Below, in pieces: positions 1 through 6,139 of a DNA stretch of 39,257 nt. Every line of letters starts with the position of its first letter. The first letter of the stretch is position 1. Both the position numbers and the translations under genes were made by a program. This stretch comes from a virus. The notes beneath the pieces are model-generated. The model was not told the origin of the DNA, made no database searches, and was given only the letters and a program-made list of their open reading frames with translations. Location: the IMG/VR virus record IMGVR_UViG_3300025087_000186, positions 1 through 39,257 of that record. One strand, given 5' to 3'.

Positions 1-171
1 GAACGGTATCCGGCCAGAGCGGTGGTAATTGCTGGTTCTACGGCAACAGCAAGTGCGGAACGGTATCCGGCCAGAGCGGTGGTAATTGCTGGTTCTACGG
101 CAACAGCAAGTGCGGAACGGTATCCGGCCAGAGCGGTGGTAATTGCTGGTTCTACGGCAACAGCAAGTGCG
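1..171 (+). repeat. 57-bp tandem repeat array, left part
   Basis: Three 57-bp units lie head to tail and look identical at the DNA level, including synonymous positions. They continue the array at 39110-39257. The unit is 19 codons long, so changes in copy number keep the reading frame. Near-perfect identity implies recent expansion or ongoing homogenisation. Such an array would also explain why an assembler broke the circle here. Confidence 0.95.
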
Positions 172-185
172 GTAAGCGTGAGTAG
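3..185 (+). CDS. C-terminal end of 57-bp-repeat protein (partial, wraps from right end)
   Basis: This is the 3' part of the gene that starts at 38686. Read from base 3 it gives three copies of a 19-residue unit (TVSGQSGGNCWFYGNSKCG) and then KRE and a stop at 183-185. The frame and unit match the open frame at the right end of the window, so the gene crosses the break of a circular map. Here the residue after CWF is Tyr (TAC), while in all right-hand units it is His (CAC). The Gly/Asn/Ser-rich units with two Cys and one Trp suggest a beta-solenoid or disulfide-rich stalk, but I know no function. The other open frame through the repeat (22-204) is probably a by-product of the unit length being a multiple of three. 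Confidence 0.75.
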   Translation, partial: TVSGQSGGNCWFYGNSKCGTVSGQSGGNCWFYGNSKCGTVSGQSGGNCWFYGNSKCGKRE

Positions 186-231
186 AATTAAGACCAAAGA
201 ATAACGTTCAATAAGCTTATGGGGGTGTAAA

Positions 232-516
232 ATGAAAATGAATCTGAATCCGCTTGCTTGGTTAAAAAGGAAACATCATGGCCGACCTACCAATCCGGCC
301 AACGAAAACGCGGCCCTGTACCAGATCATTCTTTCGCAGATCGAAAAGGCCCAGGGTGGGGACCGGGTGGTCATTGTGGCCCTGATTGCCGACTACATGG
401 CAAGCAATCTCTCAGCTATCCCGGTCGGCACGTTGCGATCAATCAAGCGTCGGCTACAGGGTTTTAACGCTACCAAGGGGGAATGGATCGGCGGCGGTGA
501 AGATGCTGGCCGATGA
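232..516 (+). CDS. Hypothetical protein, 94 aa
   Basis: A small soluble-looking protein with a basic N-terminus (NPLAWLKRKHHGR) and a helical middle containing IILSQIEKAQ. I do not recognise a family. The start at 232 follows GGGGGTG at 220-226. It lies between the repeat gene and the DNA methyltransferase, reads the same way, and probably belongs to the same early operon. Confidence 0.6.
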   Translation: MKMNLNPLAWLKRKHHGRPTNPANENAALYQIILSQIEKAQGGDRVVIVALIADYMASNLSAIPVGTLRSIKRRLQGFNATKGEWIGGGEDAGR

Positions 517-558
517 GCTCGGGGTGAAGATGAAAAAGTTATGCGGAGGTATGTGGGA

Positions 559-1353
559 ATGAGCCTGCCGGAGCCATATTACCAGAACGACAACGGCGTA
601 CTGTACTGCGGGGATTGCCTTGAGATCATACCAGAGCTTGGACCTGTTGATCTGGTGCTGACCGACCCGCCGTATGGACACAACAACAACAACAACGACA
701 TGATTGCAAATCGGGAAGCCATTTTCGGAAAAGGCGAAAAGCCTAAAAAGGTTCCAAAAAGCGATTATAGACCAATAGCCAACGATGGCCCAGAGGCAAA
801 CATAATTTTTAAAAAATGCCTCCCACTTTTTGCGGAAATTTTAAATCCGGGCTGCTGCTGCTGCTGCTGCTGCTGCTGCGGCGGCGGCGGTCCTGATCCT
901 CAGTTTGCAAGGTGGTCTCTTTGGCTTGATGAACATATTCCATTTAAGCAAATGATTGTTTGGGACAAAGGGCCGATGGGTATGGGGCATCATTACAGAA
1001 GGAGCTATGAGGTTATTTTGGTTGCACAAAAAAACGGAGCGGCCTGTAAATGGTATGACACAACAAAAAGAGTTGAAAACATTATTCGCCCACAAGATAA
1101 GTTCGCACCCAAAATAATACCAAATGAAAAGCAGCACCCAACAGTAAAGCCAGTCGGACTTATGGAGTTTTTTTGCAAGCTTCACACCGAAACCGGCGAC
1201 ACCGTTCTTGACCCCTTTCTTGGTTCCGGCACAACAGCCGTGGCGTGTGAGCAGCTTGGCCGAAAGTGGATAGGAATTGAGATAGATGAAAAGTATTGCG
1301 AGATCGCGGCAAAGCGTATTGACGCTGAGAACCGGCAACTGAAACTATTCTAA
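559..1353 (+). CDS. N4/N6 DNA methyltransferase, beta-class order
   Basis: A predicted 264-aa amino-methyltransferase that uses S-adenosylmethionine to methylate adenine N6 or cytosine N4. Catalytic motif IV (TDPPYG, Asp codon at 664) comes first and the SAM-binding motif (DPFLGSGTT) lies near the C-terminus. This is the order of the N6_N4_Mtase family (PF01555). I chose ATG 559 over the in-frame ATG 541 because GCGGAGGT (543-550) is well spaced before it. Two simple repeats lie inside: five AAC codons just after motif IV, and nine TGC plus four GGC/GGT codons at 853-891 (Cys9-Gly4). No restriction enzyme gene is adjacent, so it is probably an orphan modification enzyme protecting phage DNA. 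Confidence 0.92.
   Translation: MSLPEPYYQNDNGVLYCGDCLEIIPELGPVDLVLTDPPYGHNNNNNDMIANREAIFGKGEKPKKVPKSDYRPIANDGPEANIIFKKCLPLFAEILNPGCCCCCCCCCGGGGPDPQFARWSLWLDEHIPFKQMIVWDKGPMGMGHHYRRSYEVILVAQKNGAACKWYDTTKRVENIIRPQDKFAPKIIPNEKQHPTVKPVGLMEFFCKLHTETGDTVLDPFLGSGTTAVACEQLGRKWIGIEIDEKYCEIAAKRIDAENRQLKLF
853..891 (+). repeat. In-frame (TGC)9(GGC/T)4 tract
   Basis: Nine TGC codons followed by four glycine codons inside the methyltransferase give Cys9-Gly4 just before PDPQFARW. From memory, related phage methyltransferases carry a shorter Cys-rich then Gly-rich stretch here, so the site may be structural and the pure TGC run an expansion. Confidence 0.9.
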
Positions 1354-1362
1354 GGGGTGGGA

Positions 1363-1431
1363 ATGAAAGTACACATTTTTGAAGACGAGGACTGCCGGGT
1401 ATTAGGTTTTGCAGAGGCGGTGGACGAATGA
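1363..1431 (+). CDS. Possible 22-aa small protein
   Basis: A 22-codon frame (MKVHIFEDEDCRVLGFAEAVDE) starts 9 bases after the methyltransferase stop, with AAGGGGTGGGA before the ATG. Its stop overlaps the next start as ATGA (1428-1431), which suggests translational coupling. The acidic peptide has no known family. It could be a real microprotein or only a leader that delivers ribosomes to the membrane protein gene. Confidence 0.4.
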   Translation: MKVHIFEDEDCRVLGFAEAVDE

Positions 1432-1676
1432 CCAAATTCAACACTGGACTTTTCATAACCGGCTTTTTGCAGGTGTTCTGCGTAACCATTCAGACGTGGT
1501 TTATCGCTCAAAGCTACCTGCCTGGGATCGTGGTGGTCGGGTTCCTGATTTCGTTTATATGGAGCTTCAACGTCAAGCGGATTGCCTTCGGGTCAATGCT
1601 GGATCGGGTTGTATATTCGGCCGGTGCAAGCGCCGGGGCCACGGTAGGCATCATTGTCGGTAGCTGGGTATTGTAA
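1428..1676 (+). CDS. Small membrane protein
   Basis: An 82-aa protein with about three hydrophobic segments: roughly residues 6-26, 31-47 and 62-82. A short basic loop (NVKR) separates the second and third. The size and layout would suit an early phage membrane protein or a holin-like protein, but no lysis gene lies next to it. Its ATG overlaps the stop of the preceding 22-codon frame. Confidence 0.6.
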   Translation: MTKFNTGLFITGFLQVFCVTIQTWFIAQSYLPGIVVVGFLISFIWSFNVKRIAFGSMLDRVVYSAGASAGATVGIIVGSWVL

Positions 1677-1700
1677 TTCAACACAAAAAAGGAGGAAAAG

Positions 1701-2240
1701 ATGAAAACGAAAAACATAACTACAGTGTGGTTGATTAAAAACAATGCTTGTGCGGCGGGCGTTGCTTGGTTTGCTTCTCAAAAAGAAAAAAATGAAATCA
1801 AAGTGATCCAGATGTTGGTGACGGAAAATCACTTTGACTGGGCCAACTGGACTTTGATTCGGCGAATAACGCCCAAACAGCGCGTAGCATATGCTATTTA
1901 TGCAGCTAAAATCGTATTGGGTGTTTTTGAAGAAAAATGGCCCAATGACGACAGACCAAGAAAAGCTGTCGAGGCAGCAGAACGGTGTTTAAGGACACCG
2001 TCTAAAAAAAATAGAGCTGATGCTGCTGATGCTGCTGATGCTGCTGATGCTGCTGATGCTGCTGATGCTGCTGATGCTGCTGATGCTGCTTATACTGCTG
2101 CTTATGCTGCTGCTTCTGCTGCTTATGCTGCTGCTTCTGCTGCTTATGCTGCTGCTTATGCTGCTGCTTCTGCTGCTGATGCTGCTGATGTAAAACCCCA
2201 AATCATTAATTATGGTATAACATTATTGGAAAAGAAATAA
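1701..2240 (+). CDS. Imm5-like alanine-rich repeat protein
   Basis: A 179-aa protein in two parts. The first ~110 residues hold the pattern HFDWANWTLIRRITPKQR followed by a helix and a DRPRKAVEAAERCL segment. It resembles proteins annotated as Imm5-like putative immunity proteins, which often end in Ala/Tyr/Asp repeats. The second part is low complexity: eight Asp-Ala-Ala units, then Tyr/Ser-Ala-Ala variants, with every Ala encoded by GCT. It ends with an ordinary tail (VKPQIINYG). GGAGGAAAAG precedes the ATG. The immunity name rests on family resemblance only; the role here is unknown. Confidence 0.65.
   Translation: MKTKNITTVWLIKNNACAAGVAWFASQKEKNEIKVIQMLVTENHFDWANWTLIRRITPKQRVAYAIYAAKIVLGVFEEKWPNDDRPRKAVEAAERCLRTPSKKNRADAADAADAADAADAADAADAADAAYTAAYAAASAAYAAASAAYAAAYAAASAADAADVKPQIINYGITLLEKK
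2017..2189 (+). repeat. In-frame GATGCTGCT microsatellite
   Basis: About 19 nine-base units follow (GAT/TAT/TCT/ACT)-GCT-GCT. The first eight are pure GATGCTGCT and the rest are interrupted. All Ala codons are GCT, unlike the mixed GCC/GCG use in the virion genes, which points to slippage growth. The period is a multiple of three, so length changes keep the frame. Confidence 0.95.
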
Positions 2241-2297
2241 TTTAATGTTGACGAACCCAAAGACTAACCCTGTCCCCTGGGCCGGTGGTTTTTTAAC

Positions 2298-2326
2298 TTG
2301 ACATACGCTTTATGCGCTGGTATGAA
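2298..2326 (+). promoter_or_regulatory. Sigma70-like promoter before replication genes
   Basis: A perfect -35 box TTGACA (2298-2303) and a -10-like TATGAA (2321-2326) are separated by 17 bases. Transcription would start near 2333, before the small frame at 2360, the long stem and the replication genes. Confidence 0.6.
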
Positions 2327-2359
2327 TGAGTCTATAGCAAAAAGGAATAGGCAGATTCC

Positions 2360-2476
2360 ATGAACCCTAATTTTTTTAAAGACAGAAATCCATCGGTAAC
2401 GCCCATTCACCCGAATGGTGGGGCTGCCTCCCCTGTTGCCGATGGTTTTCTGTTTTTAAAATATGGTGGCTCATGA
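2360..2476 (+). CDS. Possible 38-aa leader ORF spanning a long inverted repeat
   Basis: An open frame of 38 codons (starts MNPNFFKDRN, ends LKYGGS) whose stop overlaps the next start as ATGA (2473-2476). AAGGA lies at 2342-2346, a rather long 13 bases from the ATG. The frame runs through both arms of the stem at 2374-2461, so a translating ribosome would open that structure. It may be a microprotein, a leader peptide for coupled translation, or chance. I recognise no family. Confidence 0.4.
   Translation: MNPNFFKDRNPSVTPIHPNGGAASPVADGFLFLKYGGS
2374..2461 (+). ncRNA. Candidate three-way-junction RNA or cruciform
   Basis: Arms 2374-2400 and 2435-2461 pair over 27 positions with one mismatch (2389/2446) and two wobbles. 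Inside are two more hairpins: CCATTC-ACCC-GAATGG (2403-2418) and GGGG-CTGCCT-CCCC (2420-2433). Only one or two bases separate the helices, giving a compact three-way junction. It ends four bases before the Shine-Dalgarno site of the replication gene and lies downstream of the 2298 promoter. It could be a translational control element, an attenuator or part of a DNA origin. There is no free T-run after it, so it is not a classic terminator. Confidence 0.5.
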
Positions 2477-3207
2477 AATGGTTCAAACATATTTCTGACA
2501 GCCTGGATGATCCAGATATTTTTCAGGCGATGGAAAAATTCGGATCTGATGGGTATGTCGTTTTTTTTGGTATTCTTGAGATTTTATCTCGGGAGTTTGA
2601 CGCAAATAATCCGGGTTTTTGTCGAGTTTCTGTCAAATTTCTGTCAAAAAAACTTCAGATTTCAGTCAAAAAAATCTCAAAAATACTTTGTTTTTTTGAA
2701 AAAAACGGGCGTTTTTCGCACACTTTTATAGGTGATGAAATTGAAATATCATGTCATAAATTAAGCGAGTTGTGCGACGAATGGACACAACGTAAACTCG
2801 GGAGTTGCTCGGGAGTTACTCGGAAAATCCTCAAGCATGAAGTAGAAGTAGAAGTAGAAGTAGAAGTAGATAAAGAATATATACCCCCCTTACCCCCCAA
2901 ACCTAAACCAAAAAAATCAACGCAACCATCACCTCCGGCTGAAAAAGACGTTGTCCAGTATTTCGTTGAAAAAGGATTCCCACCGGAACTTGGAAAGCGG
3001 GCCTTTGACTATTATGAAAACGGCAATCCTCCATGGACAGATTCAACCGGGAAACCTGTCAGGGCGTGGAAACAAAAAGTCATGGCCGTATGGATGAAAC
3101 CTGAAAACAGGTTCGGCGCCTTTGGTTCAATGGCGGGTAGTGGACCACCTCCCCACATACCGACCCCGGAAGAGATCCGACAAAGGATGGACAAAAATGC
3201 AGAATAG
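2473..3207 (+). CDS. Phage replication initiator-like protein (DnaD/Lin1244-like N-terminus)
   Basis: A 244-aa protein. Residues 1-110 (MKWFKHISDSLDDPDIFQAM, then a winged-helix-like region) resemble the N-terminal domain of phage replisome organisers (DUF4373/Lin1244 type), which bind origin DNA and load the helicase. A linker follows with five Glu-Val pairs encoded by pure GAAGTA repeats and then Pro/Lys-rich sequence. The C-terminal part (VVQYFVEKGFPPELGKRAFDYY) resembles the helicase-interacting tails of such proteins. The next gene is a DnaB-like helicase overlapping by 11 bases, which supports this role. Bases here are more AT-rich than in the downstream virion genes. Confidence 0.75.
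   Translation: MKWFKHISDSLDDPDIFQAMEKFGSDGYVVFFGILEILSREFDANNPGFCRVSVKFLSKKLQISVKKISKILCFFEKNGRFSHTFIGDEIEISCHKLSELCDEWTQRKLGSCSGVTRKILKHEVEVEVEVEVDKEYIPPLPPKPKPKKSTQPSPPAEKDVVQYFVEKGFPPELGKRAFDYYENGNPPWTDSTGKPVRAWKQKVMAVWMKPENRFGAFGSMAGSGPPPHIPTPEEIRQRMDKNAE
2839..2868 (+). repeat. In-frame (GAAGTA)5 hexanucleotide repeat
   Basis: Five perfect GAAGTA copies encode (Glu-Val)5 at the junction between the winged-helix region and the Pro-rich linker of the replication protein. Copy-number changes would lengthen or shorten the linker without a frameshift. Confidence 0.95.
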
Positions 3208-4519
3208 TTTTTTGCCCCTAACGCCACACGACCAGAACCTTGAAACGTCAATACTGGCCTCGGTCCTGATCGACTCCGACAATGACGAATTGTTCGACAC
3301 GGTGAAGGCGGATGATTTTTACCGGACGTCACACCAGAAGATTTATGCTGCGATGATTTGCCTTTACGGTAAAAAAGAGCCCGTTGACCTTGTGACCATC
3401 AAAAACAAGCTGGTTGAAATGGGCGACCTTGAGGCCATTGGTGGGGCTGGTTATCTGGTTGATCTTCTTGACAATGCCCCGTATGTGGCTGATAAAGAGG
3501 GATACATTAAACTGCTTCTTGAGAAGTCGGCCAGGCGTAAGCTATTGACATTCGGGCATGAACTTATGAAAATGTCGGTTGACCAGACAACCGGAATTGA
3601 TAGTATTATCGCCTCAATGGGTTCGACCATGAACACCATCGACCAGCAGGGCGACACGAAAACAGGCTATTCGAAACTTTGTGATCTGGTTATCCCCACC
3701 ATAGAGCGATACGAAAACCTTTTAAAAACTGGTATTTCTGGAATATCAACCGGGTTTAAAAACGTGGACACGATCATCGGCAGCTTACAGGACGGTGACT
3801 TGACAATTGTGGCCGGCAGGCCGGGCATGGGTAAATCGGCCTTTGCCATGTGCATGGCACTATCCGCTGCAAAATCAAACATTCCTGTCGGCGTGTTCAG
3901 CCTGGAAATGTCAGAGTCCCAGAATATGGACAGGGTCCTGGCCGGGCAGACAAAGATAAACCTTTCCAAGTTCCGGACCGGGCGTTTTTCTCAGGCCGAT
4001 TGGACCGAGCTTGTGGAGAGAATCGACAAGATACGGGACTGGCCGCTTCTTATCGACGCCACGCCGGGATTGAGCTATAAGCAACTTCGCCGGCGGGTCC
4101 GGGTGATGGTTCGCAAACACGGCATACGGATGGCCGTGGTCGATTACATCCAGCTTATGACCGGCGACAAGGGGGGCAACAGGGAAACGGAAGTGTCTTC
4201 AATCAGCCGGGCCTTAAAGCTGCTTGCCAAGGAAATGAATATGCCGGTCATAGCCCTGTCTCAACTTAACCGCGGACTTGAGAGCCGGGACAATAAGCGG
4301 CCCAGGCTTTCGGACCTGCGGGAGTCCGGCGCCATCGAGCAGGATGCCGACAATATCCTGTTCCTGTACCGCGATGAGGTTTATAACCACGGCACAAAAG
4401 ATAAAGGCGTTTGCGAGGTCGAGGTGGCGAAGCAGCGGATGGGGCCCGTTGACAGGGCAAAAATAAAGTGGGTTGAAGAAACCGCAAAATTTGAGAACCT
4501 GGAAATGTGGGACAGGTAA
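3197..4519 (+). CDS. dnaB: Replicative DNA helicase, DnaB-like
   Basis: A 440-aa hexameric 5'-3' helicase of the DnaB family. The N-terminal domain (residues ~8-110: PHDQNLETSILASVL) matches the DnaB N domain that binds primase. The RecA-like domain carries Walker A (GRPGMGKSA, about residues 207-215), Walker B with a hydrophobic strand ending in VVDYIQLM (~315-322), and the DnaB signature SGAIEQDAD near the C-terminus. I chose ATG 3197 because AAAGGATGG precedes it and the N-terminal motif starts there; the longer in-frame start at 3122 lies deep in the previous gene. It overlaps that gene by 11 bases, so the two are probably co-translated. Confidence 0.93.
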   Translation: MQNSFLPLTPHDQNLETSILASVLIDSDNDELFDTVKADDFYRTSHQKIYAAMICLYGKKEPVDLVTIKNKLVEMGDLEAIGGAGYLVDLLDNAPYVADKEGYIKLLLEKSARRKLLTFGHELMKMSVDQTTGIDSIIASMGSTMNTIDQQGDTKTGYSKLCDLVIPTIERYENLLKTGISGISTGFKNVDTIIGSLQDGDLTIVAGRPGMGKSAFAMCMALSAAKSNIPVGVFSLEMSESQNMDRVLAGQTKINLSKFRTGRFSQADWTELVERIDKIRDWPLLIDATPGLSYKQLRRRVRVMVRKHGIRMAVVDYIQLMTGDKGGNRETEVSSISRALKLLAKEMNMPVIALSQLNRGLESRDNKRPRLSDLRESGAIEQDADNILFLYRDEVYNHGTKDKGVCEVEVAKQRMGPVDRAKIKWVEETAKFENLEMWDR

Positions 4520-4538
4520 ACAGGATAAGGAGGGCGAC

Positions 4539-4964
4539 GTGCAGATAAAGAATCAAATCATGGGTAAACGAAATGTCCGGCAGGGCATGGCGACAGAAGA
4601 GATTGCATGTATGTGGCTGCGGCGCTATGGGTTTCTTTGCATCGAGCCCATAGAGACGCCGTGGCGCATCATCAGGCACGGCGGTAGGGTCGTCGGGGCA
4701 ACACCTGAAAAAAAGGTCTCTGGTGATTTCACGGCTATTGAACCGAGTACCGGGCGCCATGTCCATGTCGAAGTCAAAAGCCGGGACCGGGATACGCTTC
4801 GATTTTCAGACATTGAGGCTCATCAACGACAGGCCATGGATGAAAAGGTGGCGGCAAAAGCCTTATGTCTGGTTCTTTGGGTTAAATCTCCGGCCGAAGT
4901 TGCTTGTTATAAATGGCCAATCCAAGGGTTCGGGCCTGGAAAGTCTTTGAAATGGGGAGGTTAA
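4539..4964 (+). CDS. PD-(D/E)XK nuclease, Hjc/RecU-like
   Basis: A 141-aa predicted nuclease starting with GTG after AAGGAGG (4528-4534). The core shows conserved pieces of the PD-(D/E)XK fold: an early Glu (ATEEIACMWLRRYGF), then SGDF, then HVEVKSR, followed by a Gln-rich helix (EAHQRQAMDEK). This pattern fits archaeal-type Holliday junction resolvases and phage VRR/RecU-like nucleases. Its place just after the helicase suggests cleavage of branched replication or packaging intermediates. Exact substrate cannot be read. Confidence 0.7.
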   Translation: MQIKNQIMGKRNVRQGMATEEIACMWLRRYGFLCIEPIETPWRIIRHGGRVVGATPEKKVSGDFTAIEPSTGRHVHVEVKSRDRDTLRFSDIEAHQRQAMDEKVAAKALCLVLWVKSPAEVACYKWPIQGFGPGKSLKWGG

Positions 4965-4969
4965 AGCAT

Positions 4970-5248
4970 ATGGATACCATAAATATTGTTTCAGATGGAA
5001 CGCCTTTGGGAACCGAAATAAAAACAGCTTCAGGCTATAAAATACATGGCGTGCGGGCGATGACTATCCATGTTGATGTGGAAGGAGTAGCATACGTAAT
5101 GCTTGAATTGGTTGCCCCGCGTTTTAATGTTTCTGCCCCGTTAAACAAGGTATACGACCCGCACAAACACCCGGTTTTGCGAAATCTTTTGATGTCAGAA
5201 CACAATCGCATTGAGATCGAACGTGCAGGAATATCACGGATTCATTAA
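4970..5248 (+). CDS. Hypothetical protein, 92 aa
   Basis: A small protein predicted mainly beta-stranded at the start (TINIVSDGTPLGTEIKTASG) and helical near the end. GGGGAGG lies at 4954-4960, about nine bases before the ATG. It sits between the nuclease and the cytosine methyltransferase in the same direction. I recognise no family. Confidence 0.6.
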   Translation: MDTINIVSDGTPLGTEIKTASGYKIHGVRAMTIHVDVEGVAYVMLELVAPRFNVSAPLNKVYDPHKHPVLRNLLMSEHNRIEIERAGISRIH

Positions 5249-5249
5249 A

Positions 5250-5268
5250 CAGGAGGTGGTAGGGTGAA
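5250..5268 (+). repeat. 19-bp direct repeat, copy 1 (SD plus start)
   Basis: The 19 bases CAGGAGGTGGTAGGGTGAA carry the Shine-Dalgarno site and GTG start of the cytosine methyltransferase. The same 19 bases recur at 6122-6140, across the end of that gene and the start of the next. Confidence 0.9.
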
Positions 5269-6139
5269 CTACTACAACGAAATTGACCCGTTCGCCGCCT
5301 CGTGGTTGCGAGAACTTATTAAGGCCGGACTTATCCCAGACGGCTACGTTGATGAAAGGAGTATTGCCGATGTCAAAGGATCAGATCTTACAGGGTACAC
5401 ACAATGTCACTTTTTCGCCGGGATCGGCGGGTGGGCCAGAGCGCTTGAGTTGTCCGGTTGGCCAGCAGACCGACCTGTTTGGACAGGAAGTTGCCCGTGT
5501 CAATCCCTTTCGGTGGCAGGGCTTGGAAAAGGCGCTGATGATAAAAGGCATTTGTGGCCTGAGTTCGCCCGCCTCATCTGCGAGTGTGAGCCTTCAACAG
5601 TCTTTGGAGAACAGGTTGCGTCAAAACTTGGACGTCAATGGCTCTCAGGAGTACGCCTTGACCTGGAAGCGATGGGATATGGAGTCGGGGCCGCCGATTT
5701 GTGCGCTGCGAGCATCGGGGCGCCGCACATCAGACAGCGGTTGTGGTGGGTGGCACAGTCCGCAAGCTCACGATGTAACGCCGAGGGGAAAAGGACAAAA
5801 GATCAAACACGGAACGAAACACGGCTGCGGGGATCTGAACGCGGATGTTGCGACAATGCCGCTGACACTGGGGATGTCGGAAACGGGAACGAACCCGGAC
5901 GGCTCGGAGCGGAACAGGCTGGACCAGTTGCCAAGAGTAGCACACCAGGCTTTTGGTCAACCGCTATCTGGCACCACTGCCGGTACGGAAAAACAAGGCG
6001 CATACCGGTTGAACCCGCTCTTTTCCCTCTGGCTTATGGGATATCCAATCGGGTGGGCATCCTGCGGGGCGCTGGTAACGCGATTGTCCCGGCGGTTGCA
6101 GCGGCGTTCATAAAATCATATCAGGAGGTGGTAGGGTGA
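5264..6139 (+). CDS. dcm: C5-cytosine DNA methyltransferase
   Basis: A 291-aa DNA (cytosine-5) methyltransferase that transfers a methyl group from S-adenosylmethionine. Motif I FAGIGG is at residues 51-56, motif IV with the catalytic Cys (GSCPCQS, Cys79) at 75-81, motif VI-like FGEQV at 114-118, motif VIII HIRQRLWW at 155-162, and a C-terminal motif X-like RGAGNAIVP. It belongs to the common phage group in which an Asp-Pro-Phe N-terminus precedes motif I. The GTG start has a strong SD (AGGAGGTGGT). There is no neighbouring endonuclease, so self-protection is likely. A second long frame lies inside it (5370-6113), described separately. Confidence 0.92.
   Translation: MNYYNEIDPFAASWLRELIKAGLIPDGYVDERSIADVKGSDLTGYTQCHFFAGIGGWARALELSGWPADRPVWTGSCPCQSLSVAGLGKGADDKRHLWPEFARLICECEPSTVFGEQVASKLGRQWLSGVRLDLEAMGYGVGAADLCAASIGAPHIRQRLWWVAQSASSRCNAEGKRTKDQTRNETRLRGSERGCCDNAADTGDVGNGNEPGRLGAEQAGPVAKSSTPGFWSTAIWHHCRYGKTRRIPVEPALFPLAYGISNRVGILRGAGNAIVPAVAAAFIKSYQEVVG
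5370..6113 (+). CDS. Nested gene overlapping the cytosine methyltransferase (+1 frame)
   Basis: A 247-aa frame lies wholly inside the methyltransferase gene, +1 relative to it. It has its own Shine-Dalgarno site AAAGGAG (5355-5361) eight bases before ATG 5370. Its sequence looks protein-like: SLENRLRQNLDVNGSQEYAL, TWKRWDMESGPPICALRAS, GRRTSDSG, and near the end NPLFSLWLMGYPIGWASCG. From memory, proteins with these same motifs occur in many phage and metagenome entries as unexplained hypotheticals, often at methyltransferase loci. That suggests real overprinting, not an accident. The function is unknown. It is rich in Trp, Ser and Pro, with no visible membrane segment. Confidence 0.6.
   Translation: MSKDQILQGTHNVTFSPGSAGGPERLSCPVGQQTDLFGQEVARVNPFRWQGLEKALMIKGICGLSSPASSASVSLQQSLENRLRQNLDVNGSQEYALTWKRWDMESGPPICALRASGRRTSDSGCGGWHSPQAHDVTPRGKGQKIKHGTKHGCGDLNADVATMPLTLGMSETGTNPDGSERNRLDQLPRVAHQAFGQPLSGTTAGTEKQGAYRLNPLFSLWLMGYPIGWASCGALVTRLSRRLQRRS

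Noticed and set aside
1-57. Direct terminal repeat (physical genome end)
   Set aside because: The end copies differ by CAC/TAC and are part of a tandem array in a gene; they indicate an assembly break, not a defined terminal repeat.
22-204. 60-aa frame through the 57-bp repeat
   Set aside because: Repeat units of 57 bases keep several frames open. The frame at base 3 continues the long open gene from the right end, and this one does not.
503-562. 19-codon frame between 232 gene and methyltransferase
   Set aside because: Overlaps both neighbours and has no recognisable sequence; likely chance.
841-1338. 165-aa minus-strand frame with a poly-Ala start
   Set aside because: It is the antisense of the TGC/GGC tract and methyltransferase; the plus strand has clear catalytic motifs.
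1989-2201. Ser/Ile repeat minus-strand frame
   Set aside because: Antisense of the GCT-rich microsatellite; pure composition effect.
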